Shown here piece by piece: positions 54,733-64,000 of a stretch of DNA of 64,000 bases. Source of the stretch: Phlebiopsis flavidoalba (Eukaryota; Basidiomycota; Agaricomycetes; Polyporales; Phanerochaetaceae); assembly GCA_035772785.1 (NCBI GenBank), contig JAOCPU010000019.1, positions 62,001-126,000 on the forward strand. The letters run 5' to 3'. Each line of letters starts with the position of its first letter. The stretch's first letter is position 1. Made by a program: the position numbers and the translations under genes. The notes under the pieces are model-generated. The model was not told where the DNA came from, ran no database searches, and saw only the letters and a program-made list of their open reading frames with translations.

Positions 54733-57700
54733 ATGTTTTCCCGTGCAAATAACAAGCCATTCCTTGACCTATCCGTTGAATTGGCTGATGAACATGATTG
54801 GCAAGCAGGCACGCTAACGAGCTTTCCACCACCACCTTGATGTCCAGCAGTGGGCGTACGAGGCCGTATCTGGCATTTTGGCTATTGGTACGCTCATTCT
54901 TACGTCAGTGTGAGGCTTCATACGATGCTCTTGTAGGCAGCAGCGCTGGGTCATAGATCTATATGGTGGCCCCGGGGTCGAACATCGCCTTGAATTGCCC
55001 GAACATCAAGCAGTGAGAAGCCTTCACTTTGCGAGCCCACTACTCCGTATCCTGTGTATAGGTATGATAGCTGATGCTTTGCATGATCTTTCACGAGTGA
55101 CCGAGCTGCCTAGACGCCATAATGATCGACTCATTGTTTGGGATCTCAACGCGCCGCGGAAACCGAAGCCTCTCCATTGAGTATCGTAAGCTTCAGGCAT
55201 CCCGTGAAGTAAAGCAAACAATTGTCGCGCGAGCCACTTCACCAATCACCTGTCTAGCTCTGTCACGGCGTCCCCATCTCATTCACATGTGCGTTTCCAA
55301 GTCACTCTCTTTTTCTAGCGACGTTTACACCCCTCAAGACATTTATCGCCCTCGCAAATGGAGGAAGATTCAAACCTATGACTTATTGACAGCCCGGAAA
55401 TCGCCATACACTATGCCTAATCTTTGGGCGCTGTACGAAGAGAAGATGGCTTCCAGTGGTATGCCAGGGCTTGGGAGCGGGCAATCGTGCGTGCACCGGA
55501 CATACACAAGCGTTTGACTCTCATGTCTTTTCAAGGCAGCTGCCCATAGAGATGGTAGTTCATCCTCGAGACCTCAACTTGCTATTCGTCGCTTTTAGCG
55601 GTTAGTTTGACTAAATTTCAATATCACTCTTATTCTTACACAAATACATGGGGGGTGGTCATGTCAGACCTAGTCAGTATGGCGTTGCAAAAACTTGGAA
55701 TTACTACTCAATTATGTCAGACTCGAAACGCAATACTGCCCGGGCATACGAATATGTGGTCCCGCCTGGGGCACCTGGTGGCCACGGCTATCATGATGAG
55801 TACACAATGCTAGTGATCACATTCGAAGAGCGGAACTCATTGGTTTCTAGAACCTCTTGAAGCATCGTCGCCCGGAGGTACGCACAGCAATGGCTGTACA
55901 ACCCCATGCGGCCACTTCTTTGCTGCCGGGTACACCGATGGCTCCACTAGCATTTTGGGCCGTCGAGGACGAAGACAAAACCTCTGCTTGTGTTGACACT
56001 CGACGGCCAGCACGACGTCAACATCGCTGACAGCACAACGGCTTAGACGAGGCGCTGAGCCAAAGTTTTCGGAACACCAGTCTGCGAGAACCCATCTTCA
56101 AGTTGACGTGGAGTGGTCTTCCCTAACTCGGACGATCCTCGGAGGAGGGGACACCAGTCCTTACTATCCTTGGCGGGTTGAAAGCTGAAGACGTTCCCGG
56201 AGTTACAAAACGATGCTCCTTCAGCGTTTAATCCTCCAGAACCCCCTGCTCTCCCACCTATGTCTTCTGTTACCTTAACATCCAAACATACGCATCGCAA
56301 GGCGCTCATTCTGTTACATCCGAAGAACTTCATACAGTAATTTGAACGCCTCGAACAGACAGTCTGTCGCGGACCACTCTCAAGATATCCTGATACTGTA
56401 CTCGCGAGAGCCCTCACTTTTCATGATCCTGGGGATCCGACAGCCATTTTACTCTTGTCAGATGGTAACAAAGATCGCTAGGGGCAATGGAAGCCTACGA
56501 CTTTCCTCCTCCTGCCTTTGCCATCCATTAAACGCGCTCACGACCGCACCGCCTTCATAACGGATAACTCTGACCAAGTTGCGGTGTCCTCTCTGAGGAT
56601 GATAGCATAACTCTGGAATCCATGAAGATTCTGACGACCCGCACTCGCTGGACCGCCCCGCTCCTCGCATTATGGAGGTTTGGCCCAGTTGGTGTCATTG
56701 GCGGGACCCTTGTCAAACCTAGAACAAATCATCCTTATCATGGACGCTAGTTTGCAGAGCAGCCGTCACACAAACGGCCCTTGGTACTACGTGGGGTTCT
56801 GCTTGGCTTGGATGGACGAACGAGGGACAAATGAAGCTTCATACGCGGACGTACCCGGTCATGTCAACGCCTTGATAAAACATATGCTCAGTTGTGGCGA
56901 CGTCAGTTCCATCCTCCACAACGCGTGTTACCGTACCCTCAGACCTCCAGCTTCCGCGTCCGCACTTTGGTGCCCACTCTACTCAGCGCAGACACCAACC
57001 CTCCCAGCTCCTACCAAAGCCCCTCCCCACCTCACCTACGACATACTCGGGCTTCTCCGCAGACCCATTCGTCGTCCTCTCATACATCACCGAAAGCTGC
57101 TTGAAGAAGCGACCATCGCGCTCGTCTCCATCTCGCACCATTTTCCCTCGAAGTGCGCCATAGTCCTTGTAATCGGTGAAGTCCGCGGCATATCGCTTGA
57201 ACGCTCCTCCATCGGGTGACGCCGCTTGTTCCCAAGACTCTGGATGACCCCGAGCTTGATATCTACCGCTCATGGTTGCTGTCCCCACGAGCACCGAAGC
57301 AGATACTTCTAATCCTGCTTCATTCTCAGTGCAGGCCCCGCGGGCGCGGCCGGTTCCGCGCTAGCAATGTCGGACGTAGCGTAAGACTCGTCTTCTACCA
57401 TCTTCAGTCGTAATCTGCGCTCACTAAAGAAAAGGTTTTTTGGCGATCGCATACACGCCGGACGGAGGCAGTCTTCATGATTCGACATGCTGCGGTCCAC
57501 GAATCAATGATCGTGACGTCTCAGACAAGGGCTTCCCACAAGATCCTTCTTGCATCGAGACGACGGTCGATGCGGTTGCGAGTATGGTTTGGACCGTCGC
57601 TGGCACTGAACAGGTGGGTCACCCGTGGTCTGGTGAAATCGAAACCCTCAACTCATTCACGCATGCCCTAGATACCCCACTCCGCGTGTCCGGCTCATCG

Positions 57701-59279
57701 CCACTCGCGACAGTGGCTCGACAACCATCCCACTACTCTCTCTCCCGAGCCGAGACAGCTCCTGCGTCCGTCGGGAGCCAGCGTGAGGTCATACAGAGGG
57801 CGTGTCTCGACGCGCCAATCCCACGGGCGTCTTTTGTCATCGCTTCCAGGCTCGGTGCACCCCGCAAGCGGACCCCTCGGGCTTCGCTGAGCTCATAGAC
57901 TGGACTTCTGAGCAAAAGACAAAGGGCAGCACGTTTTTTATTCGTAGTGATAACTGCTGGTGCACAAGGGAGTGAACGATGGACGCGTGTCAAAGTTCGA
58001 GCACGTTCAGTTAGTCATCCGCGTATCTAGAGGGTCCTGAAGCTTCTTGTTACGGACCTGTTGCGCACTGGTGCAGCCAGTGGCCACCAGTTCATAAGGT
58101 CTTCCAGGCCTATAACGGTCTTTTATTTTTTTTTTTTGAATGTCGTAGTTGGTGAGGACGGACTAGTGAGCAATGAGCTCTGACGCATTAAAACAAACAT
58201 CAGGACTGGACTCAGTGCATCATAGCCTCGACCACTTCTTCACGCTATTAACGCTTATACAGGACAAGCGGGAAAAAGCACTCGTCTACTCGCTTACCTT
58301 ACCTCGAGACACATACCCAGGCAGTGGACTCTTGCAGCTTCCCAAGTTGTCTGCAGACGAGTAATTTTATTTTCCATGCGTAAGTCAACCAGTCCCAAGA
58401 CCGCTGACGTCGCCTTTCAGGACCCGACCAGGGGAGGCTCAGCTGCGTCGACGAGGACGCGGAGGACTACATTGGACATGGAAACGACACCCCTGTGGAC
58501 TTAATTTCAGCTGAGTTAGGATAACTGCGAGCGGGGTCTTTGACGTGCCGATCGTTCAGGCCCCGTACAGAGCCCCCGCAAGTCGACTATCACCTTCGGG
58601 TCGCACACAAAGCCTCGTACCACTCCCTCAGCCTCAGCCCGTTCCACTGTTCGGACCACACCCTCTGTTCATCGGCTCACTAGGATGGGGATTACCTCGA
58701 AGAGCCAGAATTTGTTGACCGCGAGACCAAATCGACGGTGCTGAAGCGTGAGTCGAAAACTCAGCGCTGAGCACGGTCCCAGATGTGCAAAGAGCTGATG
58801 GAGCGTTTACAGTCGGTGGCCCGCGATCGGCCTAATCCCCGACAGTCCCAAGACCGCAGAGACCTGCCAATGACTCACTGTTTGCCGACTGTGGTAGTAG
58901 CGACGGAGGAGAAGGACGACCCCAACTCGACAGACTCGGAATTCCGTCGCGGGGATGGCCAACACTGGCGTCGCGAGGCGTCAGCGATCTGTACTCGAGA
59001 CTCGGGCAACGCGTTGCTTGCAAGAGAGAGGGTACGCTCCGTGCATTTCATGTGTGGATGAATATTCTGATGCCTTGCTCCCGCAGAGAATGCTCGGAGG
59101 AACTTGAGGAGTCGATTCCAGTTCTTTGGAATAGCGGCAGCAAGAATATGCTCGCACAAGTACGTCATCCTAAACAAACGAGTGTTGATGCTTTTTGGTC
59201 GAATGAACATCTTCGACAGGCAAAAACGCTTGCGGCAAAAAACACGACTGCAAGAAGAGCTGGTTCTCAATTTTCATGA
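54733..59279 (+). CDS. Lgl/Sro7/tomosyn-type WD40 exocytosis regulator
   Basis: Family members bind t-SNAREs and Rab or myosin partners to control polarised exocytosis at the plasma membrane. The start MFSRANNKPFLDLSVELADE with HDWQAGTL is the usual Lgl N-terminus. Then AYEAVSGILAIGT (shifted), GGPGVEHRLELPEHQAV, LIVWDLNAPRKPK, RKIQTYDLLTARKSPYTMPN with LWALYEEKMASSGMP, EMVVHPRDLNLLFVAFSG, and AYEYVVPPGAPGGHGYHDEY. HRRPEV, FWAVEDEDK, KLSWS-like text, NPPEPPA, and a segment GPLSNLEQIILIMDASLQSS follow. Then AIAYTPDGGSL...GPRINDRD, VDAVASMVWTVAGTEQ, SGFAELIDWTSEQKTKGSTF and LLQLPKLSADE. The C-terminal R-SNARE-like part (LYSRLGQRVACKRERMLGG; SGSKNMLAQAKTLAAKNTTA) is split by introns at about 59030-59086 and 59160-59219 and ends TGA 59277-59279. 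Very many introns and frame changes; middle exons are approximate. Confidence 0.82.
58126..58137. repeat. T12 homopolymer
   Basis: A run of twelve T preceded by TTTTA, inside an intron or shifted exon of the Lgl-like gene. A likely site of length error. Confidence 0.8.
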
Positions 59280-61474
59280 AGATATGTCACAGAATATCCG
59301 AATACAATTGTATAATATTGGGTTACATCAAACTCTTTTGGACTAATGATCTAAAAGCTATACCTACTTCAGCAGTCCTCGGTCAGGGAGGCTTCTGTCC
59401 CCCACACGAACATTGTTTTGTGGTACCAGCGGTGAGCTCTAGACGATATTCTTGGATAGTGACCCCAGAAGCGTCCTCTTTGGTGGCTCGTGTTAATGAT
59501 CCCACTCTTCGGCAACCTGCTGTGCTCGAACGATTTTCGGTGGGCTTGATAGGTCCTCAGACGGTGAGTAGTGAATTTGACATCTACAAGATCTCAAAGT
59601 AACTCCAAACACATAGGCCGTATCGCTCATCAATGGGGAACTCACCTTGTGTTGGAGAGTGTATGCGGTTGGGGTCTCAATGAAGAAGGGACACAATCGC
59701 CTGATCAATGAGGCAATGGATGCTCTTCGGCAGCTGTGTAGGCGGGGATTGCGTTAATCAAAGCAACCATAAACATGGAAACGGGGAATAATTTCGGCGC
59801 GAGGGAAAAGCTGCACCCGAATTGTGTATAGTCTTTCTTCATTGGTAGAAGTGTGTGTAGGGGCATATTGGAAGATTACTAACCTCATTCGCTAGACCAT
59901 TGAATTGTGCCCGAATAGACTCGATCACCCTGTCGGGCGTCGGGTGGACCGATCCCGATCGGATCGTGGAAACCGGCTTCGGGCTTCGTATATGTTTTGA
60001 TAGGTGGTTCTTCTGACGCTGTGGTGAGCATTCTTCATCACCCTCTTGTCTTTAAAAAATCTCACCTCCTTTGGCTTTTACAGGAGTATAACTGGTATGT
60101 AGCCAATTGTCAGACTATGCATATTGATCGTGGCTGATTCTGCCATTGTTAGCTCGACCTCCTTAATACTTTGGATAATTGGTCCTCTCATGTTCCTCAG
60201 CCGAGCACGCTCGCTTGAGAGCCTTGGTTTCCGTAGGTGTTAGACCGGAGCGCATTCTTGGCTTCGGGACTGCTTTTGGCTGCGGGCAATTGTGATGAAC
60301 CATCGGGTTATGTTTGAAATTCAATGTGGGGCACTGCGAAAAAAACAAAAGGGTACGGGGTGAGGCAAATAGAAGAGGATACTTATGTGACGGCAAGGCA
60401 TTGCAAGACGAGGCATCATCCGCTCATATCTTAGTGTGTTATTATTCCTATGTCCCGGCCATTAATGACTCTGAGTTGGATTGGGGTTTCTCGAAGCGGT
60501 GACCTGAACTCATCGATACTCACCTCACCTCCATAGTATGGAGACCGTACCGGAGGGCACGTCCAACATGGGCAAATCAAATCGGAGTTACCGGTCGGGA
60601 GGGTTCCCTGTTTAAGGCAATTCTAGCGCACCGGTGAACTTAAGTTGCCACGCAAGAAGAGATTGCAGCAACATGGTGATCCGTCAGATGAAAACTGCAC
60701 GATGCGTTGTGAACGTCGAACGTTGAACGCGACCATGAGTATCACGAGACTCAAAATTCCTGTCGTACGTTTGCTTGCTTGGCCTCGAATCGGCAAGCAT
60801 GGGCACTTGTGACACCCGATGCCACAGAATGGGGTTGACTAATTCTCGAGGAGATGCCGGGACAGGTACCTAAAAAAAAAACGGGGCTTTTCCCCTCTGC
60901 GAACAGGTGAACGTGTGCCGGCAAATCTTTAGGAGACACTGCATGGTTGATATGTACATAGGGTGGCCCTGAATTGCTTGCGAAGAAGACCAGAGTCCCG
61001 AGGTTCTAGGGGGGGGGGGCGGGTACTTGTCCTTAGACTGTAGCATTACCACTTACGTAGCTGAACTTCTACTTTAGTTCGTGCAGACCACATCCTTGTT
61101 CTCTGTACGTCAGGTTTATTTCAAAGGTTTTGTGTGCAGTGTGCTAGCATCGTTTGGGAGCCATGAACAGGTTTGGCACATTCCGCCAAATTTCGTTGGG
61201 GTGGGATACGCTTATTGACTCTGCTGTGCGGCCCGACTGTATTGGATGCATTTTACGCGTCGTGGTGATCCTACTCACGTAGCCAATAATTGTGCACGTC
61301 TGCGAGTGTCGGCATTCGTTGAAAGGTTGACTAGTTGTCCCAATTTCTACGGCGCCCTTGCGTAGAGCGTTCTCGTAAGTAAGCTGTCGTGACGTGGAAG
61401 ATCTAGAACCAGCGCGCACCTATTCCTCCCAACTTGTCAAAGCAATCTCTGCTTGCATTCCCGCTTGAACTGCC
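59280..61474. other. Gene-poor region
   Basis: 2.2 kb without a supported gene. Candidates seen and not promoted: plus 59370-59600 (SAVLGQGGFCPPHEHCFVVP ... SSLVARVNDPTLRQPAVLER), minus 60396-60163 (RMRSGLTPTETKALKRACSA) and minus 61419-61144. Homopolymers A10 (60872-60881) and G11 (61009-61019) lie here. The first candidate has coding-like composition but no identifiable start. Confidence 0.35.
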
Positions 61475-61753
61475 TTATGTACTAACCATTACCTCCGGCG
61501 TTACCTTCTCTTTCTTCATTATACGAAGGCGACGTACAGCGTTTAGTCTGGCCTGAGAGTCGTCGCCCCAATCGGGCTGCCCGGAAGGCGAGATTGGGGC
61601 TAAAGGGAAGACTCTTTGCAAAAAATGTTGTGCCATCTGGTCCATCACGTTGCTGTCGGGGGTGTTTGACAGTGCATAAGCCAATTTTTGAGACACAAGC
61701 TCAGCAAGGCCCTGGAGCTTCATCAGGCTTCCATACCCAATCCTCCGGGACAT
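61475..61753 (-). CDS. Hypothetical C-terminal exon of the F-box gene or separate small gene
   Basis: 92-residue open frame: GYGSLMKLQGLAELVSQKLA, NTPDSNVMDQMAQHFLQRVF, PSGQPDWGDDSQARLNAVRR. Its position directly downstream of, and in the same orientation as, the F-box gene, with a helical content like LRR-protein ends, suggests it is that gene's last part. A break in frame separates them. Confidence 0.4.
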   Translation of the reverse strand: MSRRIGYGSLMKLQGLAELVSQKLAYALSNTPDSNVMDQMAQHFLQRVFPLAPISPSGQPDWGDDSQARLNAVRRLRIMKKEKVTPEVMVST

Positions 61754-61819
61754 GTCTGAGTCGGACCGTCAGGAAGCTCCAAGCAAAGCAAGTTGCTGAA
61801 GATCGTTAAGTCTTCCAGC

Positions 61820-63063
61820 TCAAGTCCATCCGCGCAGACATCCGTCTGAAGTACTAGCGTATGCAAAACAATCCACGACGGAGGATTTAATCAACTGCTT
61901 CAAATGGGCTCGAGAAAATTCGATGGGAAGGTGTTTCAGGGAAAATTTGACCATGGTTTTGAGTTCGAAAAGGGGCAAAAGGACGTGGCTAGTGACAACT
62001 TCCTGATTCTCGGGGCGTGGCCCACTCATCGAACTCTCAGAATCAAGTCTTGCATGTGTCGAAAGACGAGCAATTGCGATGAAGAGACCTTCAGTAAGCA
62101 GCAGGGTCGATTGGTGGGGTTATGACGTCGAGATGGAATGAGGACAGGAGATGTGATAGAGTTTGAGAAGGGATATGAGAAATTCTTTGTCGTGTGCCGC
62201 GTAGTGAATGGTCAGACTACGCAGGGCAATTGAATCCTCCCCAGGAAGTGGTGGTCCAAGCATCGTAATTTCTTTGCGAGAGATGCACTGATAGTGTCGC
62301 AAAATGCGACAGAGAGATGAAGATGGGCAAGCGTTTTCGGTGGACAGCAAGAGTGGTTGTGACATGAGCCACTTCAGGCTTTTGAACGAGCGAATTGCCT
62401 CGTTCAACGGAATACGATCCGCCACGTCGTACAAAAAGTCTGGCAGCTCCAAATATTCAAGCTTGGGAGCGTTCCGCGTGAGAGCGTCAAGTAGTGATGT
62501 GGCATTGCTCTCGGATTCCATGGTGAATGTGAAGGAAAGTAGGTTTGGCAGAAAAAACATCGCCGCATACTGCGCAAGGTCCCGGTGGTGGAACTCAAGG
62601 TGTTTTGAGATTTGGAAAGATGGGTCCAGGGTAATGTGCGTGAATCAAGTCGTAGCATGAGTCGTCGACAGCAAAACGGGGATCGCCCGGATCTGGATTT
62701 AGAGAGGCAAAAGCCCATTACTTTGCGAGCGTAGAATTCGACACGCGACCACTCATGCGGTAGCGGTATTCTTATGATACGCTACGAAATACATGGACGC
62801 TTAGTAAAAAGGACTAAGGCGAGAATGTTCAGATCACTGACGGTAGATCCTCGGGTTGAGCCGGTGTTTCTACTGCGTCTTGCGGTAAGCAAAGAATCAG
62901 GGGCTTGATACCATGAAGCGGACTCGCTCCACAAAGCATTCATCGCGGGCTCATGGAACGCGCGACAGCAGAGTGCCATCCTCAGACGACTCTGATCATC
63001 TGGAAGATATGAGAGGAACCTTTGAAGGATTTCATCGATGAATAGAAAGTGCGACGGCTGCAT
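61820..63063 (-). CDS. F-box protein with leucine-rich region
   Basis: Probable SCF substrate adaptor. The F-box is at the N-terminus: MQPSHFLFIDEILQRFLSYL then RMALCCRAFHEPAMNALW, matching LPxEILxxIFxxL...LxxCCRxFxxxAxxxLW. The M at 63063 is preferred over the upstream 63138 because it sits ten residues before the F-box core. After a shift, leucine-rich text follows: FFLPNLLSFTFTMESESNAT, LTRNAPKLEYLELPDFLYDV, EAIRSFKSLKWLMSQPLLLS, EDSIALRSLTIHYAAHDKEF. A further piece is EVVTSHVLLPLFELKTMVKF with HLPIEFSRAHLKQLIKSSVV. Frame changes near 62780, 62560 and 62110. This family is greatly expanded in Agaricomycetes; the target is unknown. Confidence 0.7.
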
Positions 63064-63330
63064 CAGAGCTTGACAAACAACGTTTGTGTGAACGTCAGTA
63101 GAGCTATTCAAGTTCGAACGGACTCCCCTCGTGGCCACGGTTGGGTAGAACCGTGAGGCACGTGAGATTATAATGTGCTTTCCACAGTCACAGTGACAGT
63201 CACGATCACAGTCGACTCACAGCAAGAAAGACAGCAAGTAAGTATCGATTTCGGTCTCATAGAAATTTCGAATCACTAGCCCTCCTAATTTTGTACTCAT
63301 GATAATACTCGCTAGTTCTTGCTTCATTCC

Positions 63331-64000
63331 ATGGAACGACTCAAGCGCACCCTAACGCTCCTCCATGGCACAGGAGCGCGCGCCGAGAATCAAAGTAAAC
63401 GCCTTACCAATCAATTTAGACGCCTAGAAGAGCATCAAAACTTGATGCTTTTGAATCCCGCCTCTTTCTTTCCTCCAGGCGACATACATATGCAAAACGG
63501 TGAGTCGTACTGTCGACAACACGACGTACGATGTTATCACTAAGCTTGATTTAATATTTAAAGCTGTCTCAATCATCTTCCGCGCACACTCTGGGCTGAG
63601 TGGACTGTTTGAACTCTTCCGTCCCCGAACGGTACATGACAGCCTCCACAATCTAGAGCCCTGTCCATCGTTTTGGTCCGTTGCCCCGCGTTCAGCCCCG
63701 CATGCCTGACGGAATATGAAGACATTCGGTCACAAAATCGGTTCATTTGGCCCACTGGTAATCACATCAGCGCTTTCCATGTGGAGTCTGCCGCGGCATC
63801 AAATGGCAAACGTCTAAGATTGAGCTCGATCCATGCATCTACGTGGTCGGCGAATTTCGCTCGCGATCTTTTGCCTCTCTTCACTCGTGCTACAAGGACA
63901 ATACCATGTGCTATGCAAACTAACTCCACCCGGCTCTGAGCTTCGTCCAGTTGACGTCAAGTTCCTCATCCTAGTCTTTAACACCGTAAGAGCTCTTTTG
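63331..64000 (+). CDS. Unknown gene, partial at right edge
   Basis: Starts at or near ATG 63331, MERLKRTLTLLHGTGARAEN, then LTNQFRRLEEHQNLMLLNPA with SFFPPGDIHMQNG before a GTGAGTCG donor. Later coding-like pieces: LDLIFKAVSIIFRAHSGLSG with LFELFRP; MKTFGHKIGSFGPLVITSAL; and LSSLVLQGQYHVLCKLTPPG with SELRPVDVKFLILVFNT ending at a GTAAGAG donor at the window edge. The ORF is incomplete. I do not recognise the family; the pieces may belong to one or two genes. Confidence 0.4.

Noticed and set aside
56983..57294. Minus-strand 103-codon frame with Tyr/Asp-rich, protein-like composition
   Set aside because: Tempting as a separate gene, but it lies inside the Lgl-like gene, whose plus-strand exons flank it on both sides.
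1..64000. CRISPR arrays, bacterial operons, transposase or reverse-transcriptase genes
   Set aside because: None seen: no regularly spaced repeats with unique spacers and no DDE or YxDD-type motifs in readable frames.

Overview
The window is nuclear DNA of a filamentous basidiomycete, most likely an Agaricomycete. The genes are split by many short introns (about 50-65 nt, GT...AG). They lie close together in divergent and convergent pairs. Several families are typical of mushroom-forming fungi: F-box/LRR-like proteins, a basidiomycete multi-pass membrane family, an H-type-lectin metalloprotease and a membrane-anchored LysM protein. Nothing looks bacterial, viral, plasmid or organellar. I found no rRNA, tRNA or CRISPR array.

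Almost every recognisable gene, including housekeeping ones, is interrupted by 1-2 nt frame changes, often beside homopolymers. I read most of these as consensus errors in a low-accuracy assembly rather than mass pseudogenisation. Gene spans below therefore join several frames and their exon limits are approximate.

Layout. 0-2 kb: zinc metalloprotease joined to H-type lectin repeats. 2.3-3.8 kb: adenosine kinase. 4.4-6.2 kb (-): C2H2 zinc-finger protein. 8.1-9.8 kb (-): F-box/LRR-like protein. 10.5-11.5 kb: CCCH zinc-finger protein. 12.1-14.5 kb (-): Cdc4/Fbw7-like WD40 protein. 14.8-15.6 kb: four-TM protein. 16-18.4 kb (-): malic enzyme. 18.8-19.6 kb: LysM membrane protein. 20-21.1 kb: U1A/U2B''-type snRNP protein. 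21.4-22.1 kb: acidic nuclear-type protein. This 0-22 kb half is GC-richer and gene-dense.

22.8-31.4 kb is the most interesting part. A four-module RNA-repair protein (2H phosphoesterase, cysteine phosphatase, P-loop kinase, RNA ligase) lies tail-to-tail with a multi-pass membrane protein gene. The 3' half of the repair gene plus the membrane gene is duplicated about 4 kb downstream. In the second copy the ligase lysine is Arg, the FGEW motif is deleted and stops are present, so that copy is a relic.

31.4-42.7 kb is AT-richer and gene-poor, with a repeat-bearing hypothetical gene at 33-35 kb and several weak, partly hydrophobic candidates. 42.7-44.6 kb: RS-rich protein. 46.8-48.5 kb: D-amino-acid oxidase. 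50.6-54.3 kb (-): long coiled-coil protein, divergent from a Lgl/Sro7/tomosyn-type exocytosis protein at 54.7-59.3 kb. 61.5-63.1 kb (-): F-box protein. A partial unknown gene runs off the right edge.

The genes do not form one pathway. They cover nucleoside and organic-acid metabolism, RNA processing and repair, ubiquitin targeting, transcription, secretion and cell-surface functions.
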